From positions 1,612,001 through 1,676,000 of the forward strand of contig JALUTQ010000001.1 of NCBI GenBank assembly GCA_032718865.1: a stretch of DNA of 64,000 nucleotides. The letters run 5' to 3'. Below, piece by piece: positions 54,292-64,000 of the stretch; within the stretch, counting starts at the first letter, position 1, and each line of letters begins with the position of its first letter. The notes beneath the pieces were generated by a model. The model saw only the letters and a list, made by a program, of their open reading frames with translations. It did no database searches and was not told the DNA's origin. The DNA is from Tilletia caries (Eukaryota; Basidiomycota; Exobasidiomycetes; Tilletiales; Tilletiaceae). The position numbers and the translations under genes were made by a program.

Positions 54292-55911
54292 AGAGGGTTT
54301 TCTTCTTCTTCTTCGTTTGCTCTCTCTCGCTGTGATGCCTACATTTTTTACTTCTTTACCGGCCTACCCCCCTCCGATGCTTTTTTCTTTTGGATACCTC
54401 CCCCACCACCCACCACCAACCACCACAACCCCCTTTCTCTTCCCTCACTTCCGGACAGGCCGAACACCGACGTTTCCTACGAATCAACCTCACCTTCCAT
54501 GCCGCTATTTCTCCCCGTCGGAAGGGAAAGAATGTACGGCATCCCGTCCCCCATTCCATCCGGCCGCGGTTTAGCATCTTGCACCCCCCCTCGCACGCTC
54601 GCACCTCCTCCCATTTTTTCTTTCACTTCTTCTTCCGTCGGACGACAAAAGCACGACGACATCCAGTCTCGCAGTCTCCTCCCCCCAAAAAACCTTGCTT
54701 TTTCCAACACTCGAGGTCCGCACGTAGGGCAGGGCACACACTGCACCCAAGACGTATCTGGGATCTTGGGGACGTTTACCCTGTGCTTTTTCTTCGATCT
54801 TGTAGGCGGATGCCATGGATGGACGCGGAGATGGGCGGGGGGGAGCATTGGGAACAGGTGGGAAGGGTGCGAAAGAGTGGAAGGGGCGGGCCCGGTCCCG
54901 GCCCCGCCGCCGCAACTCTGCCCCATCCTCGACCTCCCTTTTCAGACTTCAAGCCGGTTGAGAAGGGACGCCCAAGTCGCCAGCGTCCCCTCCCAACTCA
55001 AAGGGCGGCCCCGCATGCCCTACGCTTCTCCATACATACCCCCATCCATCAAACCGAAACGGGCCCCTCTCTCCTCCGCCTCCGGTCCTCACGAAAAGGG
55101 AAACACATCGTCTACTTCCTCCCCCTCCCCCCTTCTCAAAAACAAGAAACCAAGACAACAACGAACGAACCGACGCACCTTACCAAACACACCACGCTCT
55201 TTTATATTATCGGATTTTATGGGTTTCCCCCTCCCTCCCCCTCTTAACAACAAACATCCCTTCTCTCTCTCGTTTTTCTCCTTGTTCCTTGCTCTACCCT
55301 CCTCTCTCATCAACTGCCCTTTCTATCCCCTCTTGTTGTTCTTTCTCCCTCTCTCTCTCTCTCTCTCTCTCTCGCTATCGTCGATGGATTTGATTATACA
55401 CTTCCCTTTTTTCTTCTCTTCCTTTCTTGCTTGTTCATGCTGCGTGCTGGGGTCTGGATGATCCTTGCCCACCCCTCTCTCTGTGCGTGAGGAAGGAAGT
55501 GAGGGTCTTGTCGGGGAGAGAGTGCAGGGTATACCCAGGAAGGAAAGGGAGGGTTGATGAACTCTTGAATATATTTCTTGATGGTGACAGGATTCGAGGA
55601 ACTTCGCGGGACGTGGGAACATGGTGTGATTTATTTTGGGCCTGAGGGCGAGCATGGTGGATGGTTGCGGGCCGAGGTATAGGAGAGGTTGTGTGTATGT
55701 GTGTGTGCCTCGAAAATCCGCGATGGGGCGATGGGCGATGGGGTATGTCTTCTGGGAAGAGGAGGCGGCCCTGGGGAAGAGCAGTTGGCCATGGTGGATG
55801 GGTTGGACTACTCGATGTATAGGAGAGAGGTGTTTCCACCTCGAAAGACGAAATCCACGATGGGCCGATGAGGGTTATGTCTTCGGGGGAGACGAGCGGC
55901 CCTGAGGCTCA
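54292..55911. other. 1.6-kb convergent intergenic region
   Basis: This region separates the stops of the SH3 gene and the first lipocalin-like gene. It is pyrimidine-rich on the plus strand with a (CT)n run at about 55350-55373. Long open frames exist in two plus-strand frames (about 54390-55461), but they are Pro/Ser/Arg-rich, mutually overlapping and unlike any family, so I treat the stretch as non-coding. Confidence 0.4.
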
Positions 55912-56824
55912 TCAGACGGTCGGCTCTGGGCAGGACGGCCCTTGTTCGGCGAGGCTGTACGGCTTCCTCAAGTCGTATCCCAGGCTGGCGACGTCCTTGA
56001 GGTAGGTCTGATTCATGAAGATACACGCAGGGAACGAAATTTGATCAGTAGTGGGTAGATGGTGATTTTATACCCTTTACGAACGACACAAGGAGGGGGA
56101 GCACAACTCACATCAATTTTGGAGCGAGGAACATCGCGCTGTCGGGAGAGGAGGTACCAGCCCTCGAAGTCCCGTCCGCCGCCTACGATGACAGCTTCAT
56201 ACAGCCCTTGCCCCTCCAGCTCCCCATCGTCATAGTATACCTTGCTAACCACATAATTGGGCGAGTGCTCACCACAGACCCCACCCGGCCTCGGCCCCAA
56301 GCGAACCTGATAGCTACCCAACCCAAACCCACCCGCCGCCGTGCATTCCGCGATCCCATGCACGCTGCTCGTCTTCACCTCACCCGTGGTGGCGTTGGTC
56401 CGGGTACACACGTTCTCGAGCACGATCGACCCGTTCTTAGACGGCGCAGGGGCGTACTTGGCGTACATGCACCTGCAACCTTCTTCGAAGTGGTGGTTTG
56501 AGGAGGACGCGAGTTGGTACCAGATTGCGGGGGAGGAGGGGCTGGCGCCGACGTATTTGGCTGGGTCGAAGTTGGGGACGGGGAGCGGGAAGGTGCAGTT
56601 CGTCGAGGCGTCGAACAGGGCTGGGTCATGCAATGGGAAGTCAATTTTTTCATCAGTGAAGTTCCCCCGAGGGAAGATAGTGGGGATGGGGACGTACCTC
56701 GACCGATTGATGGCGGGTAGGCAGGCAGTGGGTCCATGGTACGGCCGGTGAGCGAGGCTGCGGGAGAGCCGGTCAAGGACAAGAAGCGGCTGAAGATGTG
56801 TTTGGCGAGGGTGTCGAAGTACAT
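55912..56824 (-). CDS. Lipocalin-like secreted protein 1
   Basis: Predicted small extracellular binding protein of the Blc/apolipoprotein-D-like lipocalin group. Exons on the minus strand 56824-56698, 56620-56112, 56007-55912 give 243 aa. Residues 55-70 carry the lipocalin-type KYVGASPSSPAIWYQLAS motif. EGCRCMYAKYAP, SYQVRLGP, SPNYVVSKVYYDD, YEAVIVGGG, FEGWYLLSRQRDVPRSKIDT and YLKDVASLGYDL follow the strand order and closing helix of the fold. It is a tandem paralogue of the gene at 57184-58020 (shared WYQLAS, CxCxYAKY, NYxVSKxY, GW(F/Y)LLS(K/R)QR). The N-terminus (MYFDTLAKHIFSRFLSLTGS…) is a poorer signal peptide than that of its neighbour, so an extra 5' exon may exist. Ligand unknown. Confidence 0.7.
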
Positions 56825-57148
56825 CTTCTTGGTGTACCTATAGAGGAGAATCGAAGCAGTTCAGCGTACAGGTGGGGAAGGAAGTCAGCGGAGGGAGGGA
56901 GAAATGGGGTCGTGGCTGCCTTCTTATTCGGCGTGTTGCCAGTTGGCGCAGATGAGGTTCTGGGCGGTAATGAGGCTGCCCCCCGTGCGCTTGGACCCTC
57001 TCTGGCCGTTGTTGACGCTTTGCCGCTTTGACGTTCACGGCCGACAAGAGGGACGAGCAAACAAAGGTCGCGGTGCATTGGTGAAAGCATTTGATACAGG
57101 CGGGCACTTGCATTTATTTCCATTATCGTCGGCGAAGGGCAGAAAGAA

Positions 57149-57174
57149 AAAGAGAGAGAGAGAGAGAGAGAGAG
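57149..57174. repeat. (AG)n microsatellite between lipocalin genes
   Basis: An uninterrupted AG dinucleotide run of about 13 units lies ten bases downstream of the second lipocalin stop codon. Confidence 0.85.
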
Positions 57175-57183
57175 TAAGACGGT

Positions 57184-58020
57184 TCAGGGAGAAGGGCAGG
57201 TCGCGTTCTGGGTGGTGATGCTGTACTTCTTCGACAGATCGTATCCCTGCGCGGCGATGTCCTTCAGGTAGCTGTCAATCGTGGCCCGGGGTACAAGACG
57301 CTGCTTGCTGAGCAAGAACCAGCCGTCAAAGCTGTCGGAGCCAACAACGGCAGCGGTGTACTTGCCGGCTGAGTCGGTGTAGTACTTGCTGACGATGTAG
57401 TTGGGTCGGTCAGCCCCGCACGAGCCGGCGGGTTGGCCGAAGCTGACGGTGTAGGAGCCGGTACCGAAGTCAGGGCGTGGGGTAGCTGTGCCGTTCACAC
57501 CGCCGGGAGAGCCATTTCGGAGGCAGAAGTTCTCGACGGAGACGCTTCCGTTGGAGTAGAGGCCATACTTGGCGTAGACACAGGTGCAGCCAACCTATTT
57601 TGGGCGCGAGATGATTTCAGCAAACGACATTTCTGAGCAAATACATACATTGCTGATTTCCACAGTGTCTAGACTCACCTCGAAGAATTGGAATTGGGAT
57701 GCCAGTTGGTACCAGACAGCGGGCTTGTCGAGGCTTCCGACGTACTTGGAAGGGTTGAAGCCCTTCTGGGGAGCAGGGAAGGTGCACTTGCTCTTGCCGT
57801 CGTACGTAGCTAACATCACACGGGAGGAAAAAAGGGGACATTAGATTTCCCCGACATCTAACGAGTTCAAGGACGGGAAGGTAAGCTGGGACGTACCATT
57901 TCCGATGCCAGGGGCGTACGTGGGCAGGTCGGAGCTGCCTCCGAAGAGCAGGGGCGAGGGAGAGGCTGCTACCAGGGTGAAGCCGGTGAGGAGAGTGTTG
58001 ACGAGGGTAGCGACGAGCAT
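57184..58020 (-). CDS. Lipocalin-like secreted protein 2
   Basis: Tandem paralogue of the preceding gene. Exons on the minus strand 58020-57897, 57809-57679, 57594-57184 give 221 aa. A signal peptide is clear (MLVATLVNTLLTGFTLVAAS). The lipocalin landmarks are SKYVGSLDKPAVWYQLASQF, FFEVGCTCVYAKYGLYSNGS, PNYIVSKYYTDSAGKYTAAV, FDGWFLLSKQRLVPRATIDS and YLKDIAAQGYDLSKKY, in the order expected for the barrel and C-terminal helix of Blc-type lipocalins. Intron positions agree with the paralogue at the first junction; the paralogue lacks the middle intron after FFE. Secretion and binding of a hydrophobic ligand are inferred from the fold. Confidence 0.75.
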
Positions 58021-58683
58021 GCTGGGCAAAGTGTGACTGTTAGTGAGGACGGCGGGTCAGGAAGGGGTGAAGAAGTGGGGAGGGAGAAGGATCAGCGATG
58101 GTGACAATGCAGCAAGCGGGGCGCCTTCTTTATACTTGTTCCCGTCCCGTCCCGTCCATTCAGGGCAGCAAGTGTGAAGTGATGCAGACGGGAAGATCTG
58201 TGCTGCAGATCGGCGAGGTCACAGCTTCGCCTCCATCGTCGCTACCGAGTACCGACCTCGTGCAGATCACAATGAATGAATTCACTTCGGCCCGGCTGAC
58301 AGTAGCACACAGACGGCAGCAGACACGGAAGCGCAAGAACCTCGGGCGGAACACGAAAGGAAGCCGTGAGTTCGCACTCCGCGCATCGTTCGAGGTCTCG
58401 ACTTGGCAATTTGATGCGTGTCAACTGTCAGCAGCAGTTCTGTGGTGGACTTCCGTCTGCCGAAAAATCTGGGAAACGGGACGCGGGACGCGACGATCAT
58501 GATTTCATCGCGCATGCCCACGCGTCGAGGTCACGTGACTGCAGCCTGGATTTTGTGTGCCGCGAATTCCGGAACCCCCCAAGCTCAAACATGGCATGGC
58601 TGCAAAAAATTTGGACAAGGAAGAAAGCGATTCGCGCTGCCATCGAGCAGAGGGACGACTGACGAGCGACTTACACACAGAAG
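58021..58683. promoter_or_regulatory. Divergent promoter region (lipocalin 2 / Utp10)
   Basis: This 663-bp segment lies between outward-facing start codons. A possible TATA-like CTTTATAC (about 58129) faces the lipocalin gene. I see no coding exon. Confidence 0.45.
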
Positions 58684-61600
58684 ATGGCATCGGCACTCGC
58701 GTCGCAGCTGGCGGGAATCCGCTCCGTCAACGCCGCCCGCATCGCCACCCTCGGATCCTCGGCCGGCGCTCAGCACACAGCCTCCTACCTCTTCCCGCCC
58801 AAGACCGCCGCAGCACAGGACCTCAACACCGTACACGCCCTCGCACGCACTGGGCTCGAGGAACTCGCAGCCCATGACCGCTGGTTCGAGTCCAGCAGCG
58901 CGTGGGCTTCGGACGATGTCACTCGCTCCGGCCGCGAGCTTCTTTTTGGAGAGAGTAGCAAGTCGAGGGACAGGAGTGTCCTGACCAAGGAGGACAATGC
59001 CCTCATTGACGAAGCCCTCGCGCTCTTCCTCGCCCGAGTCGCCCACGTTATTACCGGGAGAAGTGCGGCGAAGTGTCTCGAGTGGCTCGTTCGGCGCTTT
59101 CGGTACGTATCTCTCACATCCTTAGATTTGCGCTCCTCTTAGTCGAGACTAACTTAATATTGTCCCCCCCCCCCAGCATCAACGAGTTCAACGTACCTGT
59201 CCTTCTCGGCGCATTCATGCCTTTCCACACCACACCTCAATTCGCGCGCATGCTCAAGATCTGCCGCATCGAGCATCACCCGTTCCTCGCTTTCCTCCAA
59301 CCATGCAAGGAGAAGGAGACACCTCTACCCGCTCCTCTCCTCATCTCCGCGCTCCTCTCCTCGCCAACTCTCAGCACAAGCAACGAGCTCCTGCGCTGGG
59401 TGACAAGTCTCATCATCGTCCGCCGCGCAGCAGCCTCTCAGCCACATCGGACCCTGATCTCCTTCTGGGCCGCGACTCTCATTCAACTCAGTCTGCGCTG
59501 GGCCGATCTGGATCCAGGGTCTCGCACCGAGCTCGGTGCAGCTGGTCTGTCCTCCGCATCTCACAATCGACGCAACAAACGGCGGGGCGGGGAAAATCGT
59601 CTTGACGATGCCCAGATCCATCTCAATCTCATCTTGCCTGTCGCCGTTCGATGCGCCGCCTTGGTCCCATCACAGGACGACATAAGCGAGCTCCGAACGG
59701 CATCACTCATGGTCATCGCAGCCTTGGGGGCTTGCTTCCCCTTCAGCTCGGAGGCGGTGCGCGCTACCATCGGGTCTCTCGTCTCTCCGGCCCGAGCAGA
59801 TCCCCAAGCTGCCGACGAGCAGGCCATCATGCCTCTGATCTCCGCTTGTATTGCTCTATTCAGTCACGCCCTCTCGGACGAGGATGCTCTCTCCCCTCTG
59901 CTTTCCCTCAACCAGGCGGAACAAGAAGCGGCCCACCTCGTCTCTGCAGAGGCTGCACAGGTTTTGCTCGGTCTGCCTCGATTCGCAGAGAGTGTAGCGG
60001 AAGCCAGCGGACGCGGGACAGAGGTCACACCTTTGGCACAACAGATTCTTGCAGCTGTCACACGACCCAGGACTCCCTTGGCTTCACTAGATGAGACCGC
60101 GGAGTCGTTGAGCAAGATCATTCTTTCCCCATCGCTCAGTGACGATCTCCGACTCGAAGCCGCCCGGTACCTGCTGACGCTCAAGTACGGCGCAGAAGAA
60201 CCTGCTGAAAAGCAGCGTCTCCGTTTGCGCCTTCTCAGCGATCTTCGTGAGCAGCAACCTCAGATCTTCGACGAGGCTGTCAAAGTTGTCAATTCGGGCG
60301 TGGGTGAAGACAAGGCTGCCGAAGAGGCATTGTGGGCCGTGCTCGAGGCTGTGATCACCAAGCAAACCTCGCTCAGGATTCCTCAGACTGGCAAGGGCGG
60401 TCAAGTCGAGACTACCACTCTTTGGCTTACGGTACACTCGCCCTCCCCCACCCAGCGCGTCCTGGCAATCCGGAGCTTATACGAGGCCTTGTCAGCGGGT
60501 ACGTTGCCAGCTTCGGATTCGTTCGCGGTGAATGCCCTTCAATCTCGAATGTCCGGCGTGTCGGAGGAGGATTCCGATGTCCTCGGAGCAGTTTATGCCG
60601 ATCCCAGTCAAGTCATCGCCGTCCTCGGCGCGAAGCGAGCCACTGAGCTCGTTTTGAGTGCGCTGAATCCGGATGGGCAAGGGGCGAATCTGAGTCGACA
60701 GGCGATGGAGGCCCATCTCAAGTTCTTCCTGGGCCATCTGCTTCCGCGCGACGCGGCCGGGCTTGTGCCACGCTTGATCAAGGAGGTGTTGTGGGGTCGT
60801 TTGTTGCAGACGAAAGCGGCTCACAAGACGGCGGATGCGGTGGCTGATGCGTTGCGCAAGATATCTCTCCCTGCGATTCCCAAGGACGGCCATGAGGCGG
60901 TCAAGCCGTGGTTCAGCGTGCTCCATGCGCTCGTGGGAGAGTTGGGCCGGTTGAGCAAAGTCCGGGACGACCATTTGAAGTACAACGAGGGCGTGGCGCA
61001 GGCGATCAGCTCCCAGCTTGTCAAGGTGGTCGCAGCATCCGTGCACTTTGATGATCTCCTCGACTTCCTCGTGGCGAAAACGAGGGTCACCTCCAACTCG
61101 CCGTCCGCAACGCAGGCGTCGGCACGGGCGCTCGCGCTCCTCGTACTCGTCCGCCTCATCCCGTCGGTCAACAAGGGACAGCTCGCACAACTTGCCCAGC
61201 GCGTTGCTTTCGGACTGCGTCTCTCGAACTCGACTGCCGATGCGTCGACTGAGGATCATGTGGAAGATCTGGACGTCGTGGGTGCGGATGCATCCGTCCT
61301 TAGCTCCGGTCTAAGTGATGCCCTGTACAGCAAGCCGGGTCAGGGGCGCACGATGCGGAGGCTGGTCGCAGTTCTGTTCGGCGCTGTGTTGAACAAATTG
61401 CCCATTAATGGGAACGGTGCGGAGCTCTTGCCAATCGGAGACACTTCGAACAATGTCCTCGTTGGCATCCGGCTCTTCGTCGTCCTGACCTCGTCTCAGT
61501 TGGCCCCTCGTACGAGCCAGGCGTTGATGCAGCGACTGCGGGACAATCTCGGTCAGTCTTATCTCGCCTTCTTGGCGACGATCTGGACGGTTTCTTCGGC

Positions 61601-64000
61601 TTCCCTTGCGCAAGCTCTCCACGGCGTCAAGAAGGGCGCTGCCGTTCCCACCACCGATGATGGGCGGGAATCTGAGCTCCTGACTCGCAAGAGTGCTCTG
61701 CAGGAAGCGCAGCGATTCCTGAGCACCGCTGTGAGCTCACCAGGCGCTGGGGCTACCAAGATCCAGGACTTCCAGACCGTCGTTCCTGCTTTACTCCTCG
61801 CTCTCCAAAATGAGTACAAGGAGATTCGGCAAGCTGCGCTCAAACCGCTCGAGACCATCGCATCGGCACAGGCAATTGCTTCCAAGCCGAACGTCGAGTT
61901 CACCGAGTACGGTTACGATAGCATCTACGGTATCTCATCCAAGGACCTCGTATACCTGCACTACGTGGACGTCTGCAAGTATTTGCGGAGCCTGCTCGTG
62001 GAGCGCGACTCGTTCGTCAATGACGAGCAGAACTTGTCGATCTGGCATGCTACTGCTTTGAACATCACCAAGGCGGACAAGCGGAAGGAAGCTGAATACA
62101 AGCAGGCCGTTGTGGCGTTCCTTCTGGCCCACGTTGTCGCATGGCCCTCGACGCTGGCTGGCATCGGTCTTCTCGAATCGCTTCGGGACGTGCCCAATCC
62201 GGCCAAGCTGCGCACGTTGAGTCCTGTACTCCGCCGATTGGTCGGGAGCGGAGACGAGCTAGTGTCCTTGGAGGATGCTGACGAGCAACGGCGATTGATC
62301 CAACTCATGTTCACTGCTAACGACGGTACGGCGGCGTCTGTTGTCGAGGACAAGACGAACGGGACGTGGTCTCTGCTTTTGCAAGCAATGTCTTCCTCTT
62401 CAGGTGAGCAAGTCCTCGATCTCAGTATTCCATTTTGTTGCGCATTACTGATGCGTTCTTTGTGTTTGTGCCCACAGCATTCATCCAGAAGTGCGCGTGC
62501 AGCGCTGTTTCCGGTCCTTTCTTTAGGACTTTGCGGCCGGACATGGCCCAGGAGCTGCTTCATCACATCGTCGCGACACTGAACGAGGCGCCCGTAACAC
62601 AGACTGCCCAACTGCGGCAGTGCCTGAAGGACCTTCCCGCGCCGTCCTCTATCTTCGCGCCCATCCTGGCCCAAACACGTGAGAAGCTCGCAGGTGCCAG
62701 CGGCGGCGAACGACGCGAAGCGAAGCGGGCGCGGAACTCTGTCACGTCCGAAGACGTGCAGGCTCGGGCTTCGTCTACGCTTGCTGTCTTGCTCGAGACT
62801 GTCGGTGCGCGGGATATCAAGGGTATTCCTTCCCTTGTTGCCGAGCTATTCGATGTCCTCCGAACAACGGTCGACGTCAGTGGCATTCCGGTTACCAACC
62901 CGGATCACCTGATGCAGCTCACGATGGCGGCGCTGTTGTCAGCGCTGTCGAACTCGTCGGAGAAGTCGGCACAGGTCATCCAGGCGATCCGGGCTGATAC
63001 TGTCATCAGCACGATCAAGGCATCGCAAAACCCGCAGACGTTCCAGCAGGCCCTCGTGCTTTTGAACCGGATCGCCACGATCAGCCAAGAACTGGTGCTG
63101 CACAACGTCATGCCGATCTTCACCTTTGTCGGATCGTCGATGCTCCAGCGAGACGACTCGTACAGCTTTGAGATCGTGCAGCAGACCTTGCAGAGCATTA
63201 TCCCTGCCTATGTGCAGTCTCTCCGTGCGAGCAGTCAGAGTGGGGATCACTTCGAGCTGCTGCGGCACGGAAGGACTTTCATGCGTATCTTTACGGACGC
63301 CGCTACTCATATCCCGCGGCATCGGCGACAGACGTTCTTCAAGTCACTGCTGGACGTTCTGGGACCGTCGGACTTCCTTGCGGCCATCTGCATGCTCTTG
63401 ACGGACCGGTCGGCCCACAAGGTCGCGAAGCAATCCGCCGAGGCGTTCTCCGAGTCCATCTCGCTTCCTCTCAACCTGTTGATGTCGTTCAACGTGGGCA
63501 CCCAAGTGGGCGCTATTGAGCAAATCTTTGGCGAGGTTATGAGGCTGTGGGAACACCGGGCCGTGAACACGGTCGAGGCGCGGGAGTCGGTCTTCCTGGA
63601 TCGCATGGATCGTGCCATGCGCGAGCATTCCGATCGTCGTGCGGGCCCTGTCCAGCAGTTGTGTGCCCTCATGAGACTGGTCATTGCGGCCACGGGCTCG
63701 TCGAGCTTTAGGTCCCGGTTGAACAAGATGAAGAAGCAGGAGGCGAGGGCTGTGATTGACGAGCAGCTCGAGTCTTGTGTGCATCGGACGCTCAAGCTGG
63801 CGTTGGTTGATGATGGAGAGGTCCGGGAGATCTCGAATCAAGTCCTTGAGACGCTCCTGGGTCACATCTCTGTTGACGGCTTCATGAGTCTGGTTGGCGT
63901 CCTTGTCACGGATCAATCGAATGTGGTGAGTAAGATGTCCGACTGTTCGCGCTGGCGTAGTTCTGCTCTCCTGACCACACCGCGATCTTCCTTTACTCAG
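58684..64000 (+). CDS. UTP10: Utp10/HEATR1, U3 small-subunit processome protein (3' end outside window)
   Basis: Very large HEAT-repeat protein of the t-UTP subcomplex, needed for rDNA transcription and early pre-rRNA processing in the nucleolus. Exons 58684-59102, 59177-62403 and 62478-63925 encode 1698 residues so far; the family is usually about 1800-2100. The start MASALASQLAGIRSVNAARI…ASYLFPPKTAAAQDLNTVHA is the conserved Utp10 N-terminus. Further landmarks are FNVPVLLGAFMPFHTTPQFA, MLKICRI, and the later alpha-helical repeats containing GKDLVYLHYVDVCKYLRSLL-like SSKDLVYLHYVDVCKYLRSL. The last exon seen ends GTG|GTGAGT at 63925 and the window ends in …TTTACTCAG, a perfect acceptor at base 64000, so the next exon begins at the next base. 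A short alternate reading through the second intron would stop soon after, supporting the intron. Confidence 0.9.

Noticed and set aside
54390..55461. Two overlapping open frames of about 285 and 320 codons
   Set aside because: They overlap in different frames over pyrimidine-rich sequence, are Pro/Ser/Arg-rich and lack family resemblance.
58870..58890. GGTTCGAGTCC resembling a tRNA T-arm
   Set aside because: It lies in the conserved Utp10 coding frame and no acceptor, D or anticodon arms can be built around it.
62404..62477. Reading straight through the second Utp10 intron
   Set aside because: The read-through frame stops shortly after; splicing 62403 to 62478 restores a long frame of HEAT-repeat character.

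Overview
The window is a eukaryotic, intron-rich segment of a fungal genome, most likely a basidiomycete. Almost every gene is split by short introns, usually 50-125 nt, with GTGAGT/GTACGT donors and YAG acceptors. Leaders are pyrimidine-rich, and the gene content (animal-type photolyase, Crz1-like zinc finger, Ctk1-like kinase, Bfr1, Bfr2/AATF, Utp10, GH128, fasciclin) is that of a free-living or plant-associated fungus. I cannot name the species. All exon boundaries below were joined by hand from the sequence and are predictions.

Layout. 1-235: N-terminal fragment of a pogo/Tigger-type transposase, cut by the window edge. 1069-4294: (6-4) photolyase/animal-type cryptochrome with a predicted 3-nt micro-exon and one broken splice donor. 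5864-9228: Crz1-like C2H2 factor. 9817-12061 (minus): trimethyllysine dioxygenase, carnitine pathway. 13355-14714: secreted GH128 glucanase. 16511-17059: small secreted protein with 14 mature cysteines. 17472-18101: MITE with 9-bp duplications. 19650-21571: GPI-anchored fasciclin protein. 21715-22383: duplicated 3' end of the Bfr1 gene, abutting a cytochrome P450 (22406-24802, minus) that carries two in-frame amber codons.

24803-39150 is an accessory, transposon-rich island. It holds a decayed Helitron (28101-34766, minus) interrupted by a hAT-type MITE and two frameshifts, an unrecognised spliced gene (35704-37416) and a second hAT-type MITE (38579-39100).

39628-64000 is a dense housekeeping block. 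Bfr1 (minus) and Bfr2/AATF (plus) diverge from a 310-bp shared promoter. They are followed by a Ctk1/CDK12-type kinase (minus), an unrecognised 311-aa protein, a Gpp/Dog-type HAD phosphatase (minus), a single-pass SH3 membrane protein, two tandem secreted lipocalin-like paralogues (minus) and Utp10, which runs off the right edge exactly at a predicted splice acceptor.

Themes: DNA repair and light response; calcium/stress transcription; carnitine synthesis; a cell-wall/secretome set (GH128, cysteine-rich protein, fasciclin, SH3 membrane protein, lipocalins); and RNA/ribosome biogenesis (Bfr1, AATF, Utp10, Ctk1). No tRNA, rRNA or CRISPR array was recognised.
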